A stretch of DNA of 64,000 bases from Collinsella sp. AF33-16. GTDB taxonomy: Bacteria > Actinomycetota > Coriobacteriia > Coriobacteriales > Coriobacteriaceae. Where the stretch lies: the NCBI RefSeq assembly GCF_003475325.1, contig NZ_QRQC01000008.1:32803-96802 (forward strand), written 5' to 3'. Under the pieces are notes generated by a model that was given only the letters and a program-made list of their open reading frames with translations, was not told the origin of the DNA and made no database searches. This document shows, in pieces, positions 40,981 to 48,658 of the stretch. Numbering within the stretch: the first letter of the stretch is position 1; each line of letters starts with the position of its first letter. The position numbers and the translations under genes were made by a program.

Positions 40981-41709
40981 ATGATCTATTACGTCGAGGA
41001 CGATGACAACATCAGGGATTTGACGGTCTACGCGCTGCGCAAGCAGGGAATCGAGGCCGAGGGCTTTTCGTGCGATGGCGAGTTTAAAGCTGCCGTGGCG
41101 CGACGGGTGCCCGATGCTGTGCTGCTCGATATCATGCTGCCCGACACCGATGGCTTGGCGATTATGCGCCGCCTGCGTGCCGATCGCCTGACGGCGACGG
41201 TGCCCATCATGATGCTTACCGCCAAGGACACCGAACTCGACAAGGTGATGGCGCTCGATGGCGGTGCCGACGATTACCTGACTAAGCCGTTTTCGCTCAT
41301 GGAGCTTGCGAGCCGCTGCCGCGCACTGCTGCGTCGCGGCGGCATGGTCAAGCAGGCGAGCGATGTGCTCAGCGTGGGCGACATCGTGCTTTCGCCTAGC
41401 CATCGCGAGGTGACCGTTGCCGGCGAGCCGCTTAAGCTCACCCTGCGCGAGTTCGACCTGCTCGAGTACCTCATGCGCAAGCCCGGCGTGGTCTTTACCC
41501 GCGAGTCGTTGCTGCAGAGCGTGTGGGGCTGGGACTTCGACGGCGGTTCGCGCACCGTTGACGTGCACGTGCAGACGCTTCGCCAAAAACTGGGCGAGCA
41601 TGCCAGCGCCATCGAGACCGTGCGCGGCGTGGGTTATCGCCTGGCCGAGCCTTCGGCCGGTGATGGTGCCGAAGGCGACGACACCGCGGCCACCGCATCG
41701 GAGGAGTAA
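40981..41709 (+). CDS. PhoB/PhoP-type response regulator
   Basis: 242 aa: receiver (YYVEDDDN, Asp50 in AVLLDIMLPD, MMLTAKD, LTKPFS) and winged helix (LTLREFDLLEYLMRKPG, VWGWDF, VDVHVQTLRQKLG, VRGVGYRL), with a short acidic tail. The kinase gene follows at 41713. Next to pstB, phosphate regulation is the most likely role. The gene starts 65 nt after pstB. Confidence 0.9.
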   Translation: MIYYVEDDDNIRDLTVYALRKQGIEAEGFSCDGEFKAAVARRVPDAVLLDIMLPDTDGLAIMRRLRADRLTATVPIMMLTAKDTELDKVMALDGGADDYLTKPFSLMELASRCRALLRRGGMVKQASDVLSVGDIVLSPSHREVTVAGEPLKLTLREFDLLEYLMRKPGVVFTRESLLQSVWGWDFDGGSRTVDVHVQTLRQKLGEHASAIETVRGVGYRLAEPSAGDGAEGDDTAATASEE

Positions 41710-41712
41710 CCC

Positions 41713-43137
41713 GTGGTCTTCGCCCCCCAGGGAAAACATACGCTGTCGCACCGCGTTTTTGTGACGATCTTTGTCTGCGCCATGGCGGTTATCGTGGCGT
41801 TTACGGTGCTGGGTGCGTTCTTTGTGCAAAACACTTTGGCGGATGCCACGAGTGCCAATCTGGCGCAGGAAACCGAGCTCATTGCTGCCGCCCTCGACGA
41901 GCAACAGGAGCCCATTCCGTTCTTGCGAAGCCTCGATCGCGAGGATCTTCGTATCACGCTGATCAATAAGGACGGATCTGTTGCCTACGACAACGAGGCG
42001 TCGCCTTCCACACTGCCCAACCATGGCGATCGCCCCGAGGTCATCGAGGCCTTTGAGAGTGGTTCGGGTTCCGCGGAGCGCGCAAGCTCTACACTCGACG
42101 AGATTATGCTGTATCGCGCCGTCACCCTTGATAACGGCCAGGTCGTTCGCTTGGCGCAGGCCCAGCCTGGCGTTGCGGCGATTTTGCTGTCGATGCTGGC
42201 GCCGATGCTGCTTATCGCAGCAGCGGGTGCAGTACTCTCGTTTTTTATGGCGCGCCGTGAGTCCCGTGCCATCATCGCGCCGTTACAAGAGGTGGATTTG
42301 GATCACCCACGCCGTAGCTATGAGCACGCCTATGCCGAGATGGTTCCCATGCTTGAGCGCATCGAGTCGCAGCGCCAGGAACTCAAGCGCCAAATGGCGG
42401 TGCTAGCGGACAACGACCGTATGCGCCGCGAGTTCACGGCGAATATCACCCATGAGCTCAAGACGCCGCTTACGGCGATTTCGGGCTATGCCGAGCTCAT
42501 CGCAAATGGCATGGTCGAGGGCGAGGACGACCTGCGCAACTTTGGCGGTCGCATCTATCGTGAGGCGGGCCGCTTGGCAGCGCTTGTCAACGACATCCTT
42601 ACGCTGTCTAACTTGGACGAGGCCGAACGTGCGACTGAAGGCGAGACAGTGCCCATTGGTTCCACGGAGCCTATTGAGCTCTCGCGTGCGATCTACGCGG
42701 TTGAGCAGCGTCTTGAACAGGTCGCCCGTCAAGCGAATGTGACGATAAGTCATGAGACCAAGCCTGTGGTCATCGAAGGCGTGTCGCGCTTGATCGACGA
42801 GCTCATCTATAATCTGGCAAGCAACGCCATCCGCTACAATCGACCCGGCGGTACGGTTACGTTGCAGTGCGGCACCAACGACGAAGACCATCCGTTCCTC
42901 GCTGTCGCCGACACGGGAATCGGTATCGCGCCTGAAGAACAGGGCAAGGTATTTGAGCGGTTCTATCGCGTGGACAAGAGTAGGTCCAAGGCACGCGGCG
43001 GAACCGGCCTGGGGCTTGCCATTGTCAAGCATGCGGCCCTGTATCATCACGCCACGCTCGATCTGTCGAGTGAGTTGGGCGTGGGAACCACCATTACGGT
43101 GACGTTTCCCATGCAGCAGGACGAGCCATTCGCATAG
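41713..43137 (+). CDS. PhoR-type sensor histidine kinase
   Basis: 474 aa. Helix 1 (VFVTIFVCAMAVIVAFTVLG), an extracellular sensor of ~120 residues with a PhoR-like DRE-LR-TLI-NKDGSVAYDN strand, helix 2 (AAILLSMLAPMLLIAAAGAV), linker, dimerisation box ANITHELKTPLTAISGYAE (His), N-box LIYNLASNAIRYN, G1 VADTGIGI, and GGTGLGLAIVKHA. The start is GTG 41713, 4 nt after the regulator stop. No PAS domain is evident between the second helix and the H-box. Confidence 0.9.
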   Translation: MVFAPQGKHTLSHRVFVTIFVCAMAVIVAFTVLGAFFVQNTLADATSANLAQETELIAAALDEQQEPIPFLRSLDREDLRITLINKDGSVAYDNEASPSTLPNHGDRPEVIEAFESGSGSAERASSTLDEIMLYRAVTLDNGQVVRLAQAQPGVAAILLSMLAPMLLIAAAGAVLSFFMARRESRAIIAPLQEVDLDHPRRSYEHAYAEMVPMLERIESQRQELKRQMAVLADNDRMRREFTANITHELKTPLTAISGYAELIANGMVEGEDDLRNFGGRIYREAGRLAALVNDILTLSNLDEAERATEGETVPIGSTEPIELSRAIYAVEQRLEQVARQANVTISHETKPVVIEGVSRLIDELIYNLASNAIRYNRPGGTVTLQCGTNDEDHPFLAVADTGIGIAPEEQGKVFERFYRVDKSRSKARGGTGLGLAIVKHAALYHHATLDLSSELGVGTTITVTFPMQQDEPFA

Positions 43138-43332
43138 CGATACAACATAGATATTGATGTAGACGCCGCATTTGACTTTCGGGTGCGGCGTTGTTGCGCA
43201 ATTTTACGATTGCTTCCGACATTTTTACAGGAGAGCCTGTTTCTTATGTATAGAGTTTGGTCTCGGTAAAAAGATGCGATAACATACGAACAGTTTTGTC
43301 AATCCGAACTGGGGAAATGAAAGGCAAGCTGC

Positions 43333-43989
43333 ATGACCCTTCTCGAACTGTTCCAGCTGCTGAAGAAGCACCTCAAGCTGGTCATCACCCTTCCGGTGGT
43401 CTGCGCGATCGCCATGGGCATCGTGTCCTTCGTTGCGATGGACAACACCTATACCGCGACGACGAGCATGTACATTCTCGCCAAGACCGACGATAGCGGT
43501 CAGATGAGCTACAACGATCTCTCGGCGAGCCAGATGCTTTCCAACGATATCGCCACGCTGCTGGATAGCGATAGCGTTAAGAGCGGCGCCGCCAAAGAAC
43601 TGGGCCTTACCGATCTGGATGACTACAAGGTGTCTGTTTCCTCCGAGACCACCACGCGTGTCATTACGCTTTCGGTTACCGGCACCGATGCCAAGGAGAC
43701 GGCTGAGGTCGCAAAGGCCATTGCCAGCTCGGTGAGTACGGTCGCTCAGAACGTCGGCGCTGCCCAGAGCATCAACGTTATCGACGAGGCTAAGACCCCC
43801 GAAGCCCCCAGCGGCCCCAAGCGCACGCTGTATATTGCCGTCGCGTTCCTCGCCGGTATCTTTATCGCAGTTGCCTATGTCGTTTTGGCAGACATGCTCA
43901 ATACCCGCATCCGCGGTGCCGAAGAGGCAGAAGAGCTCCTGGGTATTCCCGTTGTTGGCCGAATTCCGGCTATGAAAGGTGGTAAATAG
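43333..43989 (+). CDS. Wzz/YveK-type polysaccharide co-polymerase and kinase activator
   Basis: 218 aa. Helices at ~18-35 (LVITLPVVCAIAMGIVSFV) and ~165-185 (LYIAVAFLAGIFIAVAYVVL) flank an extracellular coiled domain with YTATTSMYILAKTDD. It has PSGPKR before the second helix, the conserved proline-rich motif. The short cytoplasmic tail (LLGIPVVGRIP) contacts the BY-kinase encoded next. The trio wzz-kinase-phosphatase regulates capsule chain length in Gram-positives. Confidence 0.88.
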   Translation: MTLLELFQLLKKHLKLVITLPVVCAIAMGIVSFVAMDNTYTATTSMYILAKTDDSGQMSYNDLSASQMLSNDIATLLDSDSVKSGAAKELGLTDLDDYKVSVSSETTTRVITLSVTGTDAKETAEVAKAIASSVSTVAQNVGAAQSINVIDEAKTPEAPSGPKRTLYIAVAFLAGIFIAVAYVVLADMLNTRIRGAEEAEELLGIPVVGRIPAMKGGK

Positions 43990-43991
43990 GC

Positions 43992-44729
43992 ATGGCTAAG
44001 GCAAAGAACACCGATAAGCTCGTTGTGCAGAATGCCGCCAAGACCCTTCTGGCCAACATCCGCTTTGCGAGCGTGGATGACCCCATTCGCACCATCACCG
44101 TTACCTCCTCGATTCCCAACGAGGGCAAGTCTACGGTTTCCATTAACCTTGCTCAGGCAATCGCCACGAGCGGCAAGAGTGTCCTGCTGGTCGAGGCTGA
44201 TATGCGTCGCAGGTCCCTTGCCGATATGCTCGGCGTCCGCTCCCGCGGCGGACTCTATGCAGCCCTGTCCGAGCAGGTTTCTATCGACCAGGCGATTGTC
44301 GAGACGGGTCAGAAGAACTTCTACTTCCTCGATGCCGAGCCGCACATTCCCAATCCTGCCGACATCATCGTCTCCCATCGCTTTGCCAAGCTGGTAAAGG
44401 CACTGTCCGCCAAGTTCCAGTACGTCATCTTCGATGCTCCCCCGGTCGGCACCTTCATCGATGCTGCCGAGATCGCAAGTCTGACCGACGGTGCGCTTTT
44501 TGTCGTGCGTGAGGATTTCACCAAGCGCGAGGAGGCGCTCAACGCCATCGGTCAGCTTAAGAAGTCCGAGAAGGTCAAGCTCATCGGTACCGTCATGAAT
44601 TACTGTGAGACCGAGACCAGCGAGTACTACTATTCTTACTACACCAAGGACGGTAAGAAGGTTAAGAAGGGCTCCGACGATCAGGGCACTTCCAAAAAGG
44701 GCATCTTCACCAACCGAGCAAACGTTTAG
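43992..44729 (+). CDS. Bacterial tyrosine kinase (BY-kinase), CpsD/YwqD type
   Basis: 245 aa cytoplasmic kinase. Walker A is SSIPNEGKST, Walker A' VLLVEADMRRRS, Walker B YVIFDAPPVG. The C-terminal tyrosine cluster is SEYYYSYYTKDGKK, the autophosphorylation site. It needs the upstream Wzz-like protein for activation and is reset by the PHP phosphatase downstream. It starts 3 nt after the wzz-like gene. Confidence 0.93.
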   Translation: MAKAKNTDKLVVQNAAKTLLANIRFASVDDPIRTITVTSSIPNEGKSTVSINLAQAIATSGKSVLLVEADMRRRSLADMLGVRSRGGLYAALSEQVSIDQAIVETGQKNFYFLDAEPHIPNPADIIVSHRFAKLVKALSAKFQYVIFDAPPVGTFIDAAEIASLTDGALFVVREDFTKREEALNAIGQLKKSEKVKLIGTVMNYCETETSEYYYSYYTKDGKKVKKGSDDQGTSKKGIFTNRANV

Positions 44730-44746
44730 TTGATTAAGGCTGACCT

Positions 44747-45397
44747 ATGCGTGACATTCATTGCCATATCTTGCCGGGTGTAGACGACGGCGCCGCCGAT
44801 CTCGAAGAGAGCTTGGCGATGCTCGAGGCTGCCAAGCGGGCCGGTGTAACCAGAATCGTTTGCACTCCTCACTGCCGTGATCCCTATTTTGATTACGACA
44901 AGATGTGGGATGCCTTTGAGCTGCTGCGCGATAACGCTGACGGTTTTCCGCTCCAGATGGGCTTCGAGGTCAACCATCGAAAGCTCGTTGAGCTTGGTAT
45001 CGATGCCGCGGATCACTTGCATTTCGATGGGACCAACGAGTTTCTGCTCGAGCTTTCGACGCATGCCGATGCGTATGCGTTTAGAGAGTACGAGAACACG
45101 ATTTACGATTTGCAGTGCCGTGGCTACCAGGTGATCATCGCTCATCCTGAGCGCTATCGTGCGGTTCAAAAGGATGTAAGCGTGGCGGAGCGCCTGGTCG
45201 ATATGGGCTGCAAGCTGCAGGCTTCGGCGGACTTTATTGCCGGCGGTCGCTTTGGTCGCGAGAAAAAGCCGGCACAGCGCCTGTTCGATCAGAACCTGTA
45301 CAGCTTCATCGCGAGCGATGCCCATAATGTGGGTCATTACGACTGCCTGGCGAAGGCTCGCGCGAAGTTTAGCGTGCGCGGAGCTCATTTTCGCTAA
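44747..45397 (+). CDS. Tyrosine-protein phosphatase, PHP family (CpsB/YwqE)
   Basis: 216 aa. Metal-binding motifs: DIHCHILPGVDDGA, VCTPHCRD, MGFEVNH, IIAHPERYRAV and IASDAHNV. It dephosphorylates the BY-kinase tail, which turns capsule synthesis over. No glycosyltransferase, Wzx or Wzy gene follows; the next gene is an unrelated acetyltransferase. The polysaccharide genes that this module controls must lie elsewhere. Confidence 0.92.
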   Translation: MRDIHCHILPGVDDGAADLEESLAMLEAAKRAGVTRIVCTPHCRDPYFDYDKMWDAFELLRDNADGFPLQMGFEVNHRKLVELGIDAADHLHFDGTNEFLLELSTHADAYAFREYENTIYDLQCRGYQVIIAHPERYRAVQKDVSVAERLVDMGCKLQASADFIAGGRFGREKKPAQRLFDQNLYSFIASDAHNVGHYDCLAKARAKFSVRGAHFR

Positions 45398-45436
45398 AAT
45401 CCGTCCCTAACGTTCGCATTGAATGAAAGGGCAGCC

Positions 45437-45937
45437 ATGGATATCCAACTTAAGACGGGATGCTTTGATGACGCGGCGTTGGTGCGCCGCGTCGTTTTTA
45501 TGGACGAGCAGGGCTACGAGAATGAGTTCGACGCTATCGACGAGGATCCGAACTGCATCCATGTGACGCTCTATGTAGACGGCGAGCTTGCCGGTTGCTC
45601 GCGCGTGTTTCCCGAAGAGCTTGAGCGCGCGGCTGACGCAGAGGCTCCGGTGTCGCCGGCGTGCGACTTGGACGAAGGCGTCGCGGCGGGGGAGACCTAC
45701 ATTATGGGGCGCGTGGCCGTGCTGCCGAGCATGCGCCGTCGCGGTCTGGCGAGCAAGATTGTCGAGGCCAGTGATACGTGCGCGCGTGATGCCGGCGCCA
45801 AGCTCATTAAGCTGCATGCGCAGGAATACGTGCTGCCGCTCTATGCCAAGGCGGGCTACACGCAGATTGCGCCGGTGGACTACGAAGACGAGGGCCAGCC
45901 CCATGCTTGGATGGCCAAGCGCGTAGATGGCAGATAG
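45437..45937 (+). CDS. GNAT-family N-acetyltransferase
   Basis: 166 aa, one GNAT domain: VRRVVFMDEQGYENEFD, HVTLYVDGELAGCSRVFPE, acetyl-CoA motif A YIMGRVAVLPSMRRRGLASK and IKLHAQEYVLPLYAKAGY. It resembles the ElaA/YjcF type with an MDEQG-like N-terminus. The substrate is unknown. ATG 45437 follows GAAAGGG. Confidence 0.87.
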   Translation: MDIQLKTGCFDDAALVRRVVFMDEQGYENEFDAIDEDPNCIHVTLYVDGELAGCSRVFPEELERAADAEAPVSPACDLDEGVAAGETYIMGRVAVLPSMRRRGLASKIVEASDTCARDAGAKLIKLHAQEYVLPLYAKAGYTQIAPVDYEDEGQPHAWMAKRVDGR

Positions 45938-45976
45938 GGACGTTCCTTTCCTGCCGGCAGTCGGGGACACTCCTTG
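45937..45976. repeat. GGGAC-type short repeat next to a CTGCCGGCAG palindrome
   Basis: GGGACGTTCCTT (45937-) and GGGGACACTCCTT (45963-) flank CTGCCGGCAG. Related boxes occur at 30574 and 48401-48464. It looks like the decayed remains of a REP/RAYT-type unit. Confidence 0.5.
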
Positions 45977-46084
45977 GCAATTGGCGCATCGGAGCGTTTG
46001 GACATACAGTTTTTCGATTCCGTATGTATATATGCGCGCTAATGGGTTATAAAATCTAAGTCTGAACATAGCAGGTCTGCGATG

Positions 46085-46113
46085 CGGCTCGGGCAACCGG
46101 GCCGTTTTTGCGG
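46085..46113 (+). terminator. Terminator-like hairpin in the htpG leader
   Basis: CGGCTCGG-gcaa-CCGGGCCG (one wobble) is followed by TTTTTG, 27 nt before htpG ATG. A possible promoter (TATAAA at 46048) lies upstream, so this would work as an attenuator unless transcription starts after it. Confidence 0.55.
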
Positions 46114-46139
46114 ACGGGGGTAGCGCGAAAGGACTGCAC

Positions 46140-48164
46140 ATGCGTCAATTTAAGACCGAGAGCAAAAAACTGCTCGACCTCATGATCAACTCCATCTACA
46201 CCAATAAGGAAATCTTCCTGCGCGAGCTTATCTCCAACGCGAGCGATGCCGTCGACAAGCTCAACTTTAAGAGCCTTCAGGATCCGAGTGTCAAACTCGA
46301 CCAGGGCGACCTGGCCATTCGTGTCTCCTTTGATAAGGACGCCCGCACCATTACCATCTCGGATAACGGCATTGGCATGACCGCCGAGGAGCTCGAGCGC
46401 AATCTGGGCACCATCGCCCATTCCGGCTCCGAGGAGTTTAAGACCGAGAACGCCGAGCAGCAGGGTTCGGATGTCGATATCATCGGCCAGTTTGGCGTGG
46501 GCTTCTACTCGGCCTTTATGGTTGCCAGCCACGTAAAGGTTGTCAGCCGCGCCTATGGCGAGGACACCGCTCACGTGTGGGAGTCTGATGGTCTTGAGGG
46601 TTACACCATCGAGGACGGCGAGCGCGCCGAGCACGGTACCGATGTCATCCTGACGCTGCGCGAGAACGAGAAGCTCGACGCCGACGGCGAGGCCGAGACC
46701 TACGATCGCTTCCTGACCGAGTGGGGTCTCAAGAGCCTGATTCAGCAGTACAGCAACTATGTGCGCTACCCGATCCAGATGATGGTGTCCAAGAGCCGCC
46801 AGAAGCCCAAGCCCGAGGATGCTGGCGACGATTATAAGCCCGAGTACGAGGACTACCAGGAGCTCGAGACCATCAACTCCATGACGCCGATCTGGAAAAA
46901 GCGCAGCTCCGACGTTGAGCAGAAGGACTATGACGAGTTCTACAAGTCCACGTTCCACGACTTTGACGATCCGGCGCGCACCATCAGCTTCCACGCCGAG
47001 GGCACGCTCGAATACGACGCCCTGCTGTTTGTGCCGGGCCGCGCGCCGTTCGATCTGTACAGCAAGGATTACGAGAAGGGTCTGGCGCTCTACAGCTCCA
47101 ACGTGCTGATTATGGAGAAGTGCGACGACCTGCTGCCCGACTACTACAACTTTGTGCGCGGTGTCGTGGACTCTGCCGACGTGACGCTCAATATTTCGCG
47201 TGAGACGCTGCAACAGAACCGTCAGCTCAAGGCCATTGCCAAGCGTGTCGAGAAGAAGATCACTGCCGATCTTGAGGACATGCGCGACAACGACCGCGAG
47301 GCCTACGAGAAGTTCTTTGAGAACTTTGGCCGCGGCCTTAAGTACGGCATCTACTCGAGCTATGGCATGAAGGACGATGAGCTCGCCGACCTGCTACTGT
47401 TCTGGTCTGCCAAGGAGCAGAAGATGATTACCCTGGCCGAGTATGCCAAGGGCATGCTCGAGGATCAGAAGGCCATCTACTACGCCGCCGGCGACTCGCG
47501 TGAGCGCTTGGCCAAGATGCCCGTGGTAAAGGGCGTGCTCGAGCGCGGCTATGACGTGCTGTTGCTGACGCAGGATGTGGATGAGTTTACGTTCCAGGCT
47601 ATGCGTGAGTACGTTGCCGCCGATATGCCTAAGATCTACGAAGACGACGCCGCCCGCGAGGCTGCCGAGAAGGCCGTTGCCGACGGTGCCGAGCCCGAGG
47701 TCGAGGATCGTCACCTGGAGCTCAAGAACGTCGCGACTGGCGATCTTGATCTGGCGACCGAGGACGAGAAGAAGGAGGCCGAGGACGCCACCAAGGAAAA
47801 CGAGGACCTCTTTAGCGCTATGAAGGAGGCGCTCGGTGACAAGGTCGAGAAAGTTGCCGTCTCCGCGCGCCTGACCGATGCCCCCGCTTGCATCACCACC
47901 GAGGGTCCGCTTTCGCTCGAGATGGAGAAGGTGCTCCAGAAGGGGCCCGAGGGCGCGCCCAACGGCATGCCCAAGAGCCAGCGCGTGCTCGAGCTCAACG
48001 CCAAGCACCCGGTCTTTGACAAGCTTGTCGCTGCCCAGAAGGCAGGCGACGCCGATAAGATCAAGCAGTACTCCGGCTTGCTCTACGATCAGGCCCTGCT
48101 GGTCGAGGGCATCCTCCCCGAGGACCCCGTTGCCTTCGCAGCAGCTGTCTGCGAGCTTATGTAG
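46140..48164 (+). CDS. htpG: Chaperone HtpG (bacterial Hsp90)
   Basis: ATP-dependent chaperone, 674 aa. The GHKL ATPase domain shows LRELISNASDAVDKL (Asn, Asp), DNGIGMT and GQFGVGFYSAFMVA; the middle domain has the NISRETLQQNR Arg motif; the C-terminal dimerisation domain is complete. An acidic inserted linker near ~540-560 (EDEKKEAEDATKENED) is longer than in E. coli. AAAGGA lies 7 nt before ATG 46140. Confidence 0.97.
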   Translation: MRQFKTESKKLLDLMINSIYTNKEIFLRELISNASDAVDKLNFKSLQDPSVKLDQGDLAIRVSFDKDARTITISDNGIGMTAEELERNLGTIAHSGSEEFKTENAEQQGSDVDIIGQFGVGFYSAFMVASHVKVVSRAYGEDTAHVWESDGLEGYTIEDGERAEHGTDVILTLRENEKLDADGEAETYDRFLTEWGLKSLIQQYSNYVRYPIQMMVSKSRQKPKPEDAGDDYKPEYEDYQELETINSMTPIWKKRSSDVEQKDYDEFYKSTFHDFDDPARTISFHAEGTLEYDALLFVPGRAPFDLYSKDYEKGLALYSSNVLIMEKCDDLLPDYYNFVRGVVDSADVTLNISRETLQQNRQLKAIAKRVEKKITADLEDMRDNDREAYEKFFENFGRGLKYGIYSSYGMKDDELADLLLFWSAKEQKMITLAEYAKGMLEDQKAIYYAAGDSRERLAKMPVVKGVLERGYDVLLLTQDVDEFTFQAMREYVAADMPKIYEDDAAREAAEKAVADGAEPEVEDRHLELKNVATGDLDLATEDEKKEAEDATKENEDLFSAMKEALGDKVEKVAVSARLTDAPACITTEGPLSLEMEKVLQKGPEGAPNGMPKSQRVLELNAKHPVFDKLVAAQKAGDADKIKQYSGLLYDQALLVEGILPEDPVAFAAAVCELM

Positions 48165-48168
48165 TTTG

Positions 48169-48242
48169 GTAGTTACGCGGTTCTACGAACCGCGTAACTA
48201 CTCGACGCTGCCCTTCGTTCCGCCGTTCTAACGAACGGCGGA
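48169..48242. repeat. Two adjacent perfect hairpins after htpG
   Basis: 48169-48201: a 15-bp perfect stem with a 3-nt loop (GTAGTTACGCGGTTC and complement), 4 nt after the stop. 48219-48242: a 10-bp perfect stem (TCCGCCGTTC and complement) with loop TAAC. Neither has a long T-run. Confidence 0.8.
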
Positions 48243-48261
48243 CCAGCCGACGCTGCGCGGG

Positions 48262-48351
48262 CACCAGAGCGACAACTTGTCATTCAAAGAGGACGGCATG
48301 ACCAGAAGGTCTATGCCGTCCTCTTTTCATGCCAATTTGTTCGCTCTGGTG
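48262..48351. repeat. 90-bp nested hairpin with terminator core
   Basis: The outer 11-bp arms CACCAGAGCGA (48262-48272) and TCGCTCTGGTG (48341-48351) enclose a 14-bp stem, AAAGAGGACGGCAT (48286-48299) with its complement (48313-48326), ending in TTTT. The core can serve as the htpG terminator; the outer arms are unexplained. Confidence 0.7.
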
Positions 48352-48398
48352 ACCGCTCGCTGGCATTACCAAAACATCGACGGTCCAATAATGATCCC

Positions 48399-48470
48399 TT
48401 GGGGACGGAGAAAAAGTGGTCGTTGGGGACGTTCTTGTTTGACTGGTAGTTTAAGAACGCCCCCGATGAC
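48399..48470. repeat. GGGGACGTTCTT inverted repeat (RAYT/REP-like)
   Basis: GGGGACGTTCTT (48425-48436) pairs with AAGAACGCCCCC (48453-48464) with a single mismatch, preceded by another GGGGAC at 48401. From memory, such GGGGACGTTCTT units are found near RAYT-type transposases in other bacteria. No transposase is present. The stretch 48165-48658 otherwise contains no supported gene; ACTGTACA is directly repeated near 48528-48543. Confidence 0.5.
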
Positions 48471-48658
48471 TATTCGGATTGCTAATTTGTGCGGGTTGTG
48501 GTTTTGTGACCTGCTGAAATTTAAGATACTGTACAACTGTACGTTAACTCATCTTCGTAGTATATTGCTACCCGCAAAACTCAGCACCATTGTGCCGCGA
48601 GGCACTAAAGCGCCTACGTACAATGGTTGTCGATAGTACGATTCGATTCAACGACAGG

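Noticed and set aside
48277..48636. 119-aa open frame between htpG and the YhgE gene
   Set aside because: It runs through the nested hairpin and the GGGGAC repeat, so it is repeat sequence rather than a gene.
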